From positions 83,818 through 147,817 of the forward strand of contig NZ_BSTS01000016.1 in NCBI RefSeq assembly GCF_030269665.1: DNA of 64,000 nt, in the 5' to 3' direction. The notes under the pieces were generated by a model. It was not told the origin of the DNA, ran no database searches, and saw nothing but the letters and a program-made list of their open reading frames with translations. Position numbers and translations under genes: made by a program. The DNA is from Actinomycetospora sp. NBRC 106375 (GTDB lineage Bacteria > Actinomycetota > Actinomycetes > Mycobacteriales > Pseudonocardiaceae). Below, in pieces: positions 39,370 to 48,094 of the stretch (positions are counted from its first letter, which is position 1; each line of letters opens with the position of its first letter).

Positions 39370-40209
39370 TCATGGCGCCGGCAGGGCCGCGTCGATCGCC
39401 TCCAGCGTCGCGCGCGCCCCGGACGCCAGGGACACCCCGCGCCCGTGACGGATCTCCGGCTCGCGGACGTTGATCCGGATCAGGGCGCCGGAGGCGGCGG
39501 AGGCGAGCTCGGCGTGACGGCGCACGGTGGGGACGGCGGTGCCGGCGCCGAGCTCGACGACGACGAGGCGGGCCGCGGCGAGGCTCCGGAGCCAGGCCCG
39601 GTGCGCGGCCGTCCGCTCGCCGTGGTGCCCGGGCACCCAGGCGCCGTCGCCGAACATGAGGATGTTCGGCCGCGCGACCCGACCGCACCGCGGGCACGTC
39701 GGCAGGGGAGGGCGGGCGCGCATGGTGTCCTCGTCGATGACGACGTCGACGTCGTCCGCGGGCCACGTGCCCTCGTGGCAGGGCGCCGTGCACTGCAGGG
39801 TGCCGATCGCGCCGTGGCACTCCACGACGTCGTCGTCGGCGAACCCGGCGACCTGGAACGCGCCGTCGACGTTGGACGTGAACACCTGCGTCGGCCACCG
39901 GTCGGCCCAGCGCCGCAGGACGGCGAACCCGGCGTGCGGCACCGTGCGGCGGTACAGCGCGAGGCGGTGGCCGTAGAAGCCCCAGGCGAGCTCGGGGTCG
40001 GCGTCGAAGTGCTCCGGGTCGGCGATCTCCTCGAAGCGCAGCCCGAGCCGCCGGTAGGGCGGGTACGCGCGCCAGAAGCCCTCGGGCCCCCGGAAGTCGG
40101 GCAGCCCGGAGTCGACGCCCATCCCCGCCCCGGCGCAGACCAGCAGCGCCTCGGCGCCGGCGAGCGCCTCCGCCGCGGCGGCGACGCCCGCCGGGTCGGG
40201 ATCGCTCAG
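39370..40209 (-). CDS. SIR2-family NAD-dependent protein deacylase, probable CTG start
   Basis: 279 residues. The NAD-binding signature 'AGAGMGVDSGLPDFRG', 'TSNVDG' (usually TQNVD), 'CHGAIG' and a zinc-type cluster 'CTAPC...CPRCG' are present. The first ATG (40122) falls inside the Rossmann motif and cannot be the start. In frame, no ATG or GTG occurs upstream, but a CTG at 40209 overlaps the mhuD stop (CTGA) and follows GGAGGGG by eight bases. This start restores the missing N-terminal helix and strand. Confidence 0.8.
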   Translation of the reverse strand: MSDPDPAGVAAAAEALAGAEALLVCAGAGMGVDSGLPDFRGPEGFWRAYPPYRRLGLRFEEIADPEHFDADPELAWGFYGHRLALYRRTVPHAGFAVLRRWADRWPTQVFTSNVDGAFQVAGFADDDVVECHGAIGTLQCTAPCHEGTWPADDVDVVIDEDTMRARPPLPTCPRCGRVARPNILMFGDGAWVPGHHGERTAAHRAWLRSLAAARLVVVELGAGTAVPTVRRHAELASAASGALIRINVREPEIRHGRGVSLASGARATLEAIDAALPAP

Positions 40210-40520
40210 GAGCCGGACCCCTCCACACGCAGGACCAGCTCGAACTCCAGGAGGTCGGCGCCCGACGACACCGGCTGCTTGCGCTCACCGGCGTGCGCGG
40301 CGGCCGCGGCGCCCCCGTCCCGCCACGCGGCGAAGGCCTCCTCGGACTCCCACTTCGTGTAGACGAAGTACCGGTCGTCACCGGAGGTGGGGCGCAGCAG
40401 CTCGTAGCCGAGGAACCCGGGGGTGTCCTTGATCGCGTCGCCGCGGGCGGCGAAGCGCTTCTCCAGCTCGGGCCCGTTGCCCTCGGGGACCTTGATGGCG
40501 TTGATCTTCACGACGGCCAT
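40206..40520 (-). CDS. mhuD: Heme-degrading monooxygenase, MhuD-like
   Basis: 104 residues; closely follows the M. tuberculosis MhuD (Rv3592) sequence pattern: 'VVKINAI.VP.G.GPELEKRF', 'TPGFLGYELLRPTSG'. Key residues N7, W66 and a heme-ligand His (H76, one-residue shift from H75) are present. Opens heme to release iron. Likely leaderless: TACCCT on the minus strand (40533-40528) ends seven bases before the ATG, inside the mutY 3' end. Its stop overlaps the sirtuin start. Confidence 0.88.
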   Translation of the reverse strand: MAVVKINAIKVPEGNGPELEKRFAARGDAIKDTPGFLGYELLRPTSGDDRYFVYTKWESEEAFAAWRDGGAAAAAHAGERKQPVSSGADLLEFELVLRVEGSGS

Positions 40521-40525
40521 GGGAC

Positions 40526-41491
40526 TCAGGGTACGTCGCCGGCCTCGCCCGGCAGCGCGAAGCGGCCGTCCGCGAGCTGCTCGACGAGCCCGTCGACGAG
40601 CAGCGAGTCGAGGCACCGGGAGCGTTGGGCCGGGTCGGTGAGCCAGGCGGCCTCGAGGGCCTCGGCGGTCACCGGTCCTGGGGCGCCCCGCAGGACGTCG
40701 AGCAGCCGCCCGCGCACCTGCCGGTCCGTCCCGGCCCAGGTCTGCGCCTTGCGGATGGGCCCGTCCCACGCCGGACGGCCGAGCCGTTGCCAGGCGCAGC
40801 GGTCGGCGACAGGGCAGTCGGCGCACCGGGGGCCGCGCGCGACGCAGATCGTCGCGCCCAGCTCCATCAACGCCGCCGACATGGTCGCCGCGTCGTTCGT
40901 CCGGGTCGAGCTCCGCTCCGCTTCGTCTCCCGTCTCGTCGGCCGGCAGCAGCGCCTCGACGTCGGCCAGGTCCCGCGCGGCCGCGGCACCCGGCTCCGCG
41001 CGCCCGTGCACGGCGCGGGCGACGACGCGGCGGACGTTCGTGTCGACGACGGGGACGCGACGGCCGTGGGCGAACGCCGCGACGGCCCGCGCGGTGTAGG
41101 TGCCGACGCCGGGCAGGGACTCGAGCGTCTCCACGTCCTCGGGCACGACGTCGTCGTGCTCGGACGTGATCGCCTGCGCCGCCGCGTGCAGGCGCAGCGC
41201 CCGGCGGGGGTAGCCGAGCTTGCCCCAGGCCCGCAGCACGTCCGAGGCCGGCGCCGCGGCCATCGCCGACGGGCGGGGCCAGCGCTCGAGCCACGCCCGC
41301 CACGGCTCCTCGACCCGCGCCACGGGCGTCTGCTGCAGCATGATCTCCGAGACCAGGACGCCCCAGGCCGTGGTCCCCGGTCGGCGCCACGGCAGGTCGC
41401 GGGCGTGGGCGCGGAACCAGGGCACGAGGACGTCGGCGAGCGTCCCGGGCCGTGCGGTCGGTGTGGACCCCGGCGTGGTGGTGGCGGCCAT
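40526..41491 (-). CDS. mutY: A/G-specific adenine glycosylase
   Basis: Removes adenine mispaired with 8-oxoguanine. 321 residues: catalytic E49 in 'SEIMLQQT', helix-hairpin-helix 'LPGVGTYTA', catalytic D150 in 'VVDTNVRRV', and the [4Fe-4S] loop C216-x6-C223-x2-C226-x5-C232. The C-terminal part is short, as in mycobacteria, without a clear complete NUDIX-like 8-oxoG domain. First gene of mutY-mhuD-sirtuin. Confidence 0.94.
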   Translation of the reverse strand: MAATTTPGSTPTARPGTLADVLVPWFRAHARDLPWRRPGTTAWGVLVSEIMLQQTPVARVEEPWRAWLERWPRPSAMAAAPASDVLRAWGKLGYPRRALRLHAAAQAITSEHDDVVPEDVETLESLPGVGTYTARAVAAFAHGRRVPVVDTNVRRVVARAVHGRAEPGAAAARDLADVEALLPADETGDEAERSSTRTNDAATMSAALMELGATICVARGPRCADCPVADRCAWQRLGRPAWDGPIRKAQTWAGTDRQVRGRLLDVLRGAPGPVTAEALEAAWLTDPAQRSRCLDSLLVDGLVEQLADGRFALPGEAGDVP

Positions 41492-41589
41492 CGACCGTCG
41501 ATCCTGCCCCGCGCACCCGCCGTCGCCACCGTCGGGTGAAACGGACCGACGACCGCGTGGTGGTCGGTTGCGCGGAGCGAGCGCGATCC

Positions 41590-41595
41590 TACTTT
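41590..41595 (+). promoter_or_regulatory. -10 box, leaderless start of the Rv3587c-like gene
   Basis: TACTTT ends seven bases before the GTG at 41603. Confidence 0.45.
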
Positions 41596-41602
41596 CCGTG
41601 AC

Positions 41603-42517
41603 GTGTGGGAGCCGGCCGGACCGCTTCCGCCGTCGGTCTACTGGCGGCGGCGCTGCGTCGCGCTCGGCGTGGTCGTCGCGGTGCTCGGCGGGATCGTCTG
41701 GGCCGTCGTCGGGCTCGCCGGCGGCGGCGAGCCGGACCCCGCGACGGTCGAGGCCCGCGCCCGCGCGGCGGCGATGGCGAGCCAGCAGACCTCGACGCCT
41801 CCGACACCGCCTCCGGGCTCGGGGCCGGGCAGCGAGTCGGGACCGATCGCGGCCGCGTTGCCGTCCGTGATCCCGCCCGGCGGGGCCCCGGCCCTCACCC
41901 CGGGGCCGGACGGCGCCCTCTTCGTGCCCCCGGGCGGCGACGGCTTCCGGAACTTCCTGCCCCCAGGTGTGCCGGCGGGCTCCTCGGGGCCCCTGCTCGG
42001 GCCCGCCGTGACCTCGCCGACGCCCCCGGCCTCAGAGACCCCGCCGTCCGCGACCACGAACCCGACCACGAACCCGACCACGACCACCACCGAGCAGCCC
42101 ACCCCCGCGAGCGCACCGGCACCGGGACCCTGCGCCGACGGCGACCTGCGGGTCACCGCCCGGACCGACGCCCCGAGCTACGCCGCCGGCCGCAAGCCGG
42201 TGCTGAGCCTCGTCGTCACCAACACCGGCACCGCCCCCTGCGTCCGTGACCTCGACGCCGCCAAGCAGGCCGTGGCCGTGGTCAAGCGGCCCGGCGACGG
42301 GCTGTGGGGTAGCAACGACTGCTCGCCGGGCGACACCGACGACGTCCGCACCCTCGCGCCCGGCGAGGAGGCGGTGTTCTCGGTGCACTGGTCGGGCAAG
42401 ACGTCGCAGCCGGGCTGTCGCGGCGAGCGGACCGCGGTGCCGCCCGGTACCTACCAGCTGCTCGCGCGCCTCGACGGGATCGTGAGCGACCCGGTGACCT
42501 TCACCCTTGAGGGCTGA
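41603..42517 (+). CDS. Membrane-anchored extracytoplasmic protein (Rv3587c-like)
   Basis: 304 residues: short cytoplasmic start, one helix (about 18-40), a Pro/Thr-rich stalk (about 45-170 with 'TTNPTTNPTTTTT'), then a beta-sandwich-like domain ('LRVTARTDAPSYAAGRKPVLSLVVTNTGTAPC') with four Cys that could form disulfides. Probably a wall-spanning, surface-exposed protein; function unknown. Convergent with radA; the last 17 bases overlap the radA 3' end. Confidence 0.7.
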   Translation: MWEPAGPLPPSVYWRRRCVALGVVVAVLGGIVWAVVGLAGGGEPDPATVEARARAAAMASQQTSTPPTPPPGSGPGSESGPIAAALPSVIPPGGAPALTPGPDGALFVPPGGDGFRNFLPPGVPAGSSGPLLGPAVTSPTPPASETPPSATTNPTTNPTTTTTEQPTPASAPAPGPCADGDLRVTARTDAPSYAAGRKPVLSLVVTNTGTAPCVRDLDAAKQAVAVVKRPGDGLWGSNDCSPGDTDDVRTLAPGEEAVFSVHWSGKTSQPGCRGERTAVPPGTYQLLARLDGIVSDPVTFTLEG

Positions 42518-43916
42518 AGTCCGCGTCGACCCCGACGAGGCCGGTGCGCATCAGCGCGCCGTGGAGGTCGTCGGCGACCGCCGCCGTGAGCCCCTTCGGG
42601 GTACGGGCGTCCCCCGGCGGCACGATCGCCCGGCTGATGCCGAGCCGTCCGGCCTCGGCGAGCCGGCGCTCGAGGGCCACCACCCGGCGGAGCTCGCCGC
42701 CGAGCCCGACCTCGCCGATCGCGACCAGCCCGGAGCGCACGGGCTGGTTGTGGAACGCCGAGGTGACTGCGATGGCCACCGCGAGGTCCGCGGACGGCTC
42801 GCGCAGCTTCATGCCGCCGACGGTGGCGACGAAGACGTCCTTGTCGTGCAGGCGCAGCCCGCAGCGCTCCTGCAGCACCGCGAGGATCTTGGCCACGCGG
42901 CCGCTGTCGAGGTCCGACACCACGCGACGCGGCGGGGTGTCGTTGGCCCGGGTGGCGACGAGCGCCTGCACCTCGGCCATCAGCGGGCGTTTGCCCTCCA
43001 TCGCGACCGTGACCGCCTGCCCGGCGACGGTGCGCTCGAGCCCGCCGGTGAACAGCCCCGACGGGTCGGTGACCTCGGTGATGCCGCCGTCGTTCATCTC
43101 GAAGCAGCCGACCTCGTCGGTGGCGCCGAACCGGTTCTTCAGGCCGCGCACCATCCGCAGCGTGGAGTGCCGGTCGCCCTCGAACGACAGCACGACGTCC
43201 ACGAGGTGCTCGAGGGTGCGCGGCCCGGCGACCGCGCCGTCCTTGGTGACGTGCCCGATGAGCACGACGGGCAGGTCGCGCTGCTTGGCGAGGGCGACGA
43301 GCGCGCTGGTGACCGTGCGGACCTGGGAGACACCGCCCGGCGAGCCCTCCGCGGTGGCCGTGCCGACCGTCTGCACCGAGTCGACCACGAGCAGCTCGGG
43401 GTCGACGGCCTCGACGTGCGCGGCGACCTCCTCGAGATCGCCGGTGGCCGACAGGAACAGGTGCGGAGCGAGCCCTCCGGTGCGCTCGGCGCGCAGCCGG
43501 ACCTGGCCGGCCGACTCCTCGCCCGTGACGTACAGCACGGTCGCGCCGGCGCGGGCCCGCTGCGCGGCCACCTCGAGCAGCAGCGTGGACTTGCCCACCC
43601 CGGGCTCGCCCGCCAGCAGCACGACGACCCCGGGCACCAGGCCCCCGCCGAGCACCCGGTCGAGCTCGGCGACGCCGGTGGGCCGCGCCTTCGCCGTCTC
43701 CAGGCCGACCTCGCCGATCAGCCGGACGGGGCTCGAGGGGCGGGCGGCCGGGGCGGGCGCGACCCCGGGCCGGCCGGTGCGGCCCGCGGACGGCAGGTCC
43801 GGCGACTCCTCGACGGTGCCCCACCCGCCGCAGTCGGGACAGCGCCCGACCCACTTGGCGGCGGCGTGACCGCACGCGGTGCACTCGAAGCGGCTGGCGC
43901 GGGCTCGGGACGGCAC
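42501..43916 (-). CDS. radA: DNA repair protein RadA (Sms)
   Basis: RecA-like branch-migration helicase. 471 residues: zinc finger C12/C15/C26/C29, Walker A GEPGVGKST (103-111), the RadA motif KNRFG, and a C-terminal Lon-protease-like domain. GTG start; TACCGT on the minus strand (43929-43924) lies seven bases upstream, so the mRNA is probably leaderless. In mycobacteria disA follows radA; here radA runs directly into the convergent gene. Confidence 0.96.
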   Translation of the reverse strand: MPSRARASRFECTACGHAAAKWVGRCPDCGGWGTVEESPDLPSAGRTGRPGVAPAPAARPSSPVRLIGEVGLETAKARPTGVAELDRVLGGGLVPGVVVLLAGEPGVGKSTLLLEVAAQRARAGATVLYVTGEESAGQVRLRAERTGGLAPHLFLSATGDLEEVAAHVEAVDPELLVVDSVQTVGTATAEGSPGGVSQVRTVTSALVALAKQRDLPVVLIGHVTKDGAVAGPRTLEHLVDVVLSFEGDRHSTLRMVRGLKNRFGATDEVGCFEMNDGGITEVTDPSGLFTGGLERTVAGQAVTVAMEGKRPLMAEVQALVATRANDTPPRRVVSDLDSGRVAKILAVLQERCGLRLHDKDVFVATVGGMKLREPSADLAVAIAVTSAFHNQPVRSGLVAIGEVGLGGELRRVVALERRLAEAGRLGISRAIVPPGDARTPKGLTAAVADDLHGALMRTGLVGVDADFSPQG

Positions 43917-43923
43917 GGACGGA

Positions 43924-43929
43924 ACGGTA
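43924..43929 (-). promoter_or_regulatory. -10 box, leaderless start of radA
   Basis: TACCGT read on the minus strand, seven bases before the GTG. Confidence 0.45.
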
Positions 43930-43968
43930 GGCCCGACCCCCGACAGCGCCGGCGGCGACGCGGCGGGA

Positions 43969-44511
43969 CTACCCGACCGCGGGCTCGGAGGCGGCGACGA
44001 TCAGCGGCACGGTGACCGCGCCGGCCCGCTCGAACGTGAAGGTGACGGCGTACGTCGGCCCGGAGGCGATCGTCTGGGTGACCCCGGTGAGCACGACGCG
44101 CGCCGTGCCCGACTGGCGGGTGTCGAGGTTGGCGGGGCCGACCGGGCCGGGCTCGTTGCCGACCATCCGGACCGCGTTGCTGCCGGGGACGACGGTCGCG
44201 CCCTCCTGGCGGACGCCGAGCGCGTACGGCGTCGAGACCGAGACCAGGCGGTCGGCCGTCGGGCCCTCGTTGATGATCGTGCCGCGCAGCGGCACCTCGC
44301 CGCCGGACGGCACGTTCTGCGCCTCACCGGCGTCGATGGAGAGGTCGCGCAGCACGATCGCGCCCACCTGGCCGGTCGCGCCGTCGGCCTGGGAGACCAC
44401 CGTGTCGGTCTGCGTGACGCTGCCGGCGCTGCATCCGGCGAGGGCGAGGGCCGCGGTCAACAGGGTCGCGACGACGAACCCCGGGCGGGGCCCGCGCGGG
44501 CGGCGGCTCAT
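43969..44511 (-). CDS. lpqE: LpqE-like lipoprotein
   Basis: 180 residues. Signal peptide with lipobox LALAGC (lipidated C27), then a beta-rich domain of about 140 residues. It occupies the place of Rv3584 (lpqE), between radA and carD, and has the same length. The function is unknown; the fold may be related to copper-chaperone-like or Ig-like domains. Divergent from carD; a TACTAAGGT stretch about 50 bases upstream may be the promoter. Confidence 0.78.
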   Translation of the reverse strand: MSRRPRGPRPGFVVATLLTAALALAGCSAGSVTQTDTVVSQADGATGQVGAIVLRDLSIDAGEAQNVPSGGEVPLRGTIINEGPTADRLVSVSTPYALGVRQEGATVVPGSNAVRMVGNEPGPVGPANLDTRQSGTARVVLTGVTQTIASGPTYAVTFTFERAGAVTVPLIVAASEPAVG

Positions 44512-44631
44512 GATCGCAGGCGTCCTCTCGCAGGGGGGCAGTCTCTCGACGGGGCAGCGACACCTTAGTACCAGCGGCGGGTCCCGGCCCCGCGGGAGCG
44601 TGCGCTCACCTCGGCGAGCACGGCGCACGGT

Positions 44632-44644
44632 GACTTGTCAAGTC
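44632..44644. promoter_or_regulatory. 13-bp palindrome upstream of carD
   Basis: GACTTG-T-CAAGTC is perfect and lies about 55 bases before the probable carD -10 box (TAACCT, 44698-44703), in the divergent lpqE/carD region. A regulator site is possible. Confidence 0.35.
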
Positions 44645-44697
44645 CCTGACCTGCGAAGACGGCGGGATCCCCTGCGATGCCCGTGCGTCGGACGTGT

Positions 44698-44703
44698 TAA
44701 CCT
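44698..44703 (+). promoter_or_regulatory. -10 box of the carD promoter
   Basis: TAACCT, 27 bases before the carD ATG, with AAAGGGG as ribosome site between. Confidence 0.5.
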
Positions 44704-44730
44704 CGTAGAGGCGAAAGGGGCTCGGGACAC

Positions 44731-45213
44731 ATGGTTTTCAAGGTCGGCGAGACCGTCGTCTACCCGCACCACGGTGCCGCTCTCATCGAGGCCATCGAGA
44801 CCAGGACGATCAAGGGCGAGGAGAAGAAGTACCTCGTTCTCAAGGTTGCTCAGGGCGACCTGACCGTCCGGGTCCCCGCGGACAACGCCGAGATCGTCGG
44901 CGTCCGCGACGTGGTGGGCCAGGAGGGGCTGGACCGGGTGTTCGAGGTGCTGCGCGCGCCGCACACCGAGGAGCCGACGAACTGGTCGCGCCGGTACAAG
45001 GCGAATCTCGAGAAGCTCGCGTCGGGTGACGTGAACAAGGTGGCGGAGGTCGTCCGCGATCTCTGGCGCCGCGAGAAGGACCGCGGCCTGTCCGCGGGTG
45101 AGAAGCGCATGCTGGCGAAGGCGCGCCAGATCCTGGTCAGCGAGCTGGCGCTCGCGGAGGGCACCGACGAGGTGGCCGCCGAGTCGCTGCTGGACCAGGT
45201 GCTGGCGTCCTGA
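44731..45213 (+). CDS. carD: RNA polymerase-binding transcription factor CarD
   Basis: Stabilises the open complex at rRNA and other promoters. 160 residues, almost the mycobacterial sequence: N-terminal RNAP-interaction domain ('[20 protein letters not shown]') and a helical DNA-binding domain with the wedge Trp in '[14 protein letters not shown]'. Precedes ispD and ispF, as in mycobacteria. Confidence 0.97.
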   Translation: MVFKVGETVVYPHHGAALIEAIETRTIKGEEKKYLVLKVAQGDLTVRVPADNAEIVGVRDVVGQEGLDRVFEVLRAPHTEEPTNWSRRYKANLEKLASGDVNKVAEVVRDLWRREKDRGLSAGEKRMLAKARQILVSELALAEGTDEVAAESLLDQVLAS

Positions 45214-45240
45214 GCCACGCTCGATGACCGCGGGGACGCG

Positions 45241-45942
45241 GTGACCGTCGCGGCGATCGTGCCCGCGGCGGGACGTGGTGAACGGCTCGGTCTCGGCCGG
45301 CCGAAGGCACTGGCCGTCGTGGGTGGGCTGACGTTGGTGGCCCGCGCCGTGGACGGCCTGGTCGAGGGCGGCGTGGACGTCGTCGTGGTCGTCGCCCCAC
45401 CGGGCGGCGAGGACGAGTTCCGCGCCGCGCTCGACCACCGCCGAGCGACGGTCGTGCCCGGCGCCGACGACCGTGTCGGCTCGGTGGCGGCCGCCCTCGG
45501 GGCGGTGCCCCGCGACGCGGAGGTCGTGCTCGTGCACGATGCCGCCCGCTGTCTGTGCCCGCCGGAGGTCGTGCGCGCGGTGATCGACGCGGTCCGAGCG
45601 GGCCATCGCGCCGTCGTCCCGGCCACCCCCGTCGCGGACACCCTCAAGCGCACCGGGCCCGCCGGAGTGGTGATCGCCACGGTCGACCGCACCGGCCTCG
45701 CCGCCGTGCAGACGCCCCAGGGCTTCGACCCGGCGACCCTCCGCGCCGCCCACGAGCACGCCCGCTCCGGGCGCGACGCCGGGGGACCGGTCACCGCCAC
45801 CGACGACGCCGGGCTCGCGGAGGAGATCGGGGTGAGCGTCGCGACCGTGCCCGGCGACCCGCGCGCCTTCAAGGTCACCACCCCGCTCGACCTCGCGATG
45901 GCCGAGGCGCTGGTCGCGGCCGCGACGGCGGGGGCGTCGTGA
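45241..45942 (+). CDS. ispD: 2-C-methyl-D-erythritol 4-phosphate cytidylyltransferase
   Basis: MEP pathway step making CDP-methylerythritol. 233 residues, GTG start. CTP-binding '[18 protein letters not shown]', '[14 protein letters not shown]' and 'TPVADTLKR' are conserved. ispF begins 19 bases after the stop. Confidence 0.94.
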   Translation: MTVAAIVPAAGRGERLGLGRPKALAVVGGLTLVARAVDGLVEGGVDVVVVVAPPGGEDEFRAALDHRRATVVPGADDRVGSVAAALGAVPRDAEVVLVHDAARCLCPPEVVRAVIDAVRAGHRAVVPATPVADTLKRTGPAGVVIATVDRTGLAAVQTPQGFDPATLRAAHEHARSGRDAGGPVTATDDAGLAEEIGVSVATVPGDPRAFKVTTPLDLAMAEALVAAATAGAS

Positions 45943-45961
45943 GGACGGGAGACGGCGCGGC

Positions 45962-46441
45962 GTGGAGCTCGACCTCGTGAGGGTGGGCATCGGCACCGAC
46001 GTGCACCCGCTGCGTCCCGGCGTGCCGTGCTGGGTGGCCGGGCTGCTGTGGGAGGGCGTCGACGGCTGCGCGGGGCACTCCGACGGTGACGTCGCCGCGC
46101 ACGCCCTCTGCGACGCGGTCCTCTCCGCCGCCGGGCTGGGCGACGTCGGTGCCGTGTTCGGCACCGGACGACCCGAGTGGTCCGGCGCCTCCGGGGCGCG
46201 GCTGCTCGGCGAGGTCCGGACGCTGGTCGGAGCGGAGGGCTGGGTCCTGGGCAACGCGGCGGTGCAGGTGATCGGGAACGCCCCGAAGATCGGCACCCGG
46301 CGCGCCGAGGCGCAGGCGGTGCTCTCCGAGGCCCTCGGCGGCCCGGTCGCGGTGTCGGGGACGACCTCGGACGGCCTCGGGCTCACCGGCCGCGGCGAGG
46401 GCCTGGCGGCGGTCGCGACGGCGCTGCTCCGGCCGGCCTGA
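45962..46441 (+). CDS. ispF: 2-C-methyl-D-erythritol 2,4-cyclodiphosphate synthase
   Basis: 159 residues. Zinc-site motif 'GIGTDVHPL' (D.H), '[17 protein letters not shown]', and the terminal '[16 protein letters not shown]' turn. Trimeric enzyme of the MEP pathway. Ends the carD-ispD-ispF group. Confidence 0.95.
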   Translation: MELDLVRVGIGTDVHPLRPGVPCWVAGLLWEGVDGCAGHSDGDVAAHALCDAVLSAAGLGDVGAVFGTGRPEWSGASGARLLGEVRTLVGAEGWVLGNAAVQVIGNAPKIGTRRAEAQAVLSEALGGPVAVSGTTSDGLGLTGRGEGLAAVATALLRPA

Positions 46442-46506
46442 CTTCTCCCGAACGGCACCCACCGCCGCCGCGCGCTTCCTACGATCCGCGCGAGGGGAGG
46501 TGCCGG

Positions 46507-48087
46507 GTGTTCGAGACGCACTGGTCGTCGAAGTCCCATCAGGAGATCTTCGACTCGCTGGCCTCCGGCGGGCCCGACGGCTTCCGCGACACCGGCGGCA
46601 CGTGGCAGCGCCTCGCCGACCGCATGGTCGCCGTCACCGACGCGGTCGAGCGCGCCAACCGCACCCTCGGCGCGACCTGGCACGGCGTGGCGGCCACCGA
46701 GGCCGACCAGCGCCTGCAGCCGCTGCGCCCGTGGGTCGACGAGGCCCGCGACGCGGCCGCGCGGGTCAACACGGCCGGCCAGGACCAGGCGGTGCGCCTG
46801 TCGGAGACCCAGGCGCGCGTCCCGGCGCCGCAGTTCTCCTCGATGTGGGACGCCGGGGTCAACGGGTTCCTCGACGGGTCGTCGCTCCTCGGCACCGTGC
46901 GTCCGGTGGCCGAGACGGTCGCTCCGGTGCCGCTCGGCGGCGCCGACGCCGTCTACCAGATGGTCCAGCAGCAGCGCGCTCAGGAGGACGCGCAGCGGGC
47001 CATGACGGAGTACCAGGACGCGAGTCGCGGGCCCATGCAGACGCTGCCCGCGTTCGCCGGTCCGGGCGGGGCCCCGATCGACCCGGGCAGCCCGCCGGCC
47101 GGCCAGGGCCAGGTGCCCGGTGGGGGCGCTGCGCCGGGCCAGGGCGGGGGTTCTGGCGGAGGCGGTGGTGCGGGTGTGCCCGGCGGTCTGCCGGGCGGTC
47201 TGCCGGGCGGTGCCGGTGCGGTCCCCGGGGTGCCGCGTGTCCCGGCCGGTGGTGGCGGGTCGGGCGGTGCCGGGGGCGGTGGCGCCGGGGGTGCGGGACC
47301 CGGGAGCGGTGGTGCCGGGGGTGCGGGAGCCGGGAGCGGTGGCCCCGGAGGTGCGGGTGCCGGGACGGGTGGCGCCGGGGGCGCGGGAGCCGGCGGCGGC
47401 GTGCCGTCGTCCTCGCCCGCCGCGGGCGTCCCGACGGCGCCGGGCGTGCCGGGGTCCGGCGGTCGGGGTGTGCCGGGGTCGGCCGGCGTGCCGGGTGCCG
47501 CCGGCGGGAGCGCGGGCGGCGTCGTCCCGCCCGTCGCCGGTGTGCCGGGGAGTGTCGGGACGCCGGGGGGTGCCGGGGGACGGTCGGTGCCGGGGGCGTC
47601 GACGGGCGGAGGTCGGTCGCCCGGCCTCCCGGGTGTCCCCGGGTCGACGGGCTCGGGTGGCGCCGGGTCAACGGGCTCGGGCGGCTCCGGCGGCGCGCCC
47701 GGTGAGGCTGGCCGGGCCGGCGGAGTCAGCGGCGGCGTCCCCGGGTCGCGGCTGCCGGGCGCGGCGGTCGGGGTGGGCGAGGGTGCCGGCGGCGGCGTCG
47801 GCGCCGGTGGGCGTGCCGGCGGCGGCCTCGGTGGGTCGACGGGCGAGCCGGGCGCCCGGGCCGGTGGTGCCGGTGGTGCTCTCGGCGAGGCCACCGCCGC
47901 GCGCGCCGCCGGGGCCGCGGCGGCCGAGGGACGTGCCGGTGCCGTCCCGATGATCCCGCCCGCCGGCATGGCGGGCGGCCCGGGCGCGGACGGGCGCCGG
48001 CAGCGACCCGACTACCTCGCCGAGGACGACCCCGACGCCATCGCCGGGGTGCTGCCGGCGACGGCCCCGCCGGTGATCGGCGAATGA
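46507..48087 (+). CDS. PPE-like (WXG100 superfamily) protein with Gly-rich repeat region and T7SS-type tail
   Basis: 526 residues from a GTG after GAGGGGAGG; TACGAT at 46480 is a likely -10 box. The N-terminal 170 residues are helical ('LADRMVAVTDAVERANRTLGATWHGVAATEADQRL', with an internal W-x-G-like 'TWHG'), as in PPE/WXG100 proteins of Pseudonocardiales. A long Gly/Ala/Pro/Val-rich middle includes four exact-length 10-residue repeats (47281-47400). The conserved C-terminus 'RPDYLAEDDPDAIAGVLPATAPPVIGE' holds a YxxxD secretion-type motif. Paired with the espG-like gene. Confidence 0.72.
   Translation: MFETHWSSKSHQEIFDSLASGGPDGFRDTGGTWQRLADRMVAVTDAVERANRTLGATWHGVAATEADQRLQPLRPWVDEARDAAARVNTAGQDQAVRLSETQARVPAPQFSSMWDAGVNGFLDGSSLLGTVRPVAETVAPVPLGGADAVYQMVQQQRAQEDAQRAMTEYQDASRGPMQTLPAFAGPGGAPIDPGSPPAGQGQVPGGGAAPGQGGGSGGGGGAGVPGGLPGGLPGGAGAVPGVPRVPAGGGGSGGAGGGGAGGAGPGSGGAGGAGAGSGGPGGAGAGTGGAGGAGAGGGVPSSSPAAGVPTAPGVPGSGGRGVPGSAGVPGAAGGSAGGVVPPVAGVPGSVGTPGGAGGRSVPGASTGGGRSPGLPGVPGSTGSGGAGSTGSGGSGGAPGEAGRAGGVSGGVPGSRLPGAAVGVGEGAGGGVGAGGRAGGGLGGSTGEPGARAGGAGGALGEATAARAAGAAAAEGRAGAVPMIPPAGMAGGPGADGRRQRPDYLAEDDPDAIAGVLPATAPPVIGE
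47281..47400 (+). repeat. Four tandem 30-bp coding units (GAGGAGxGxG)
   Basis: Units at 47281, 47311, 47341 and 47371 encode decapeptides such as GAGGAGPGSG and GAGGAGAGSG within the PPE-like gene. Confidence 0.85.
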
Positions 48088-48094
48088 GCCGCCG

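Noticed and set aside
36985..40362. A 1125-codon plus-strand frame across the BrkB, AlkZ-like and sirtuin genes
   Set aside because: It spans three recognisable genes in other frames and its product is Arg/Ala/Pro-rich without homology.
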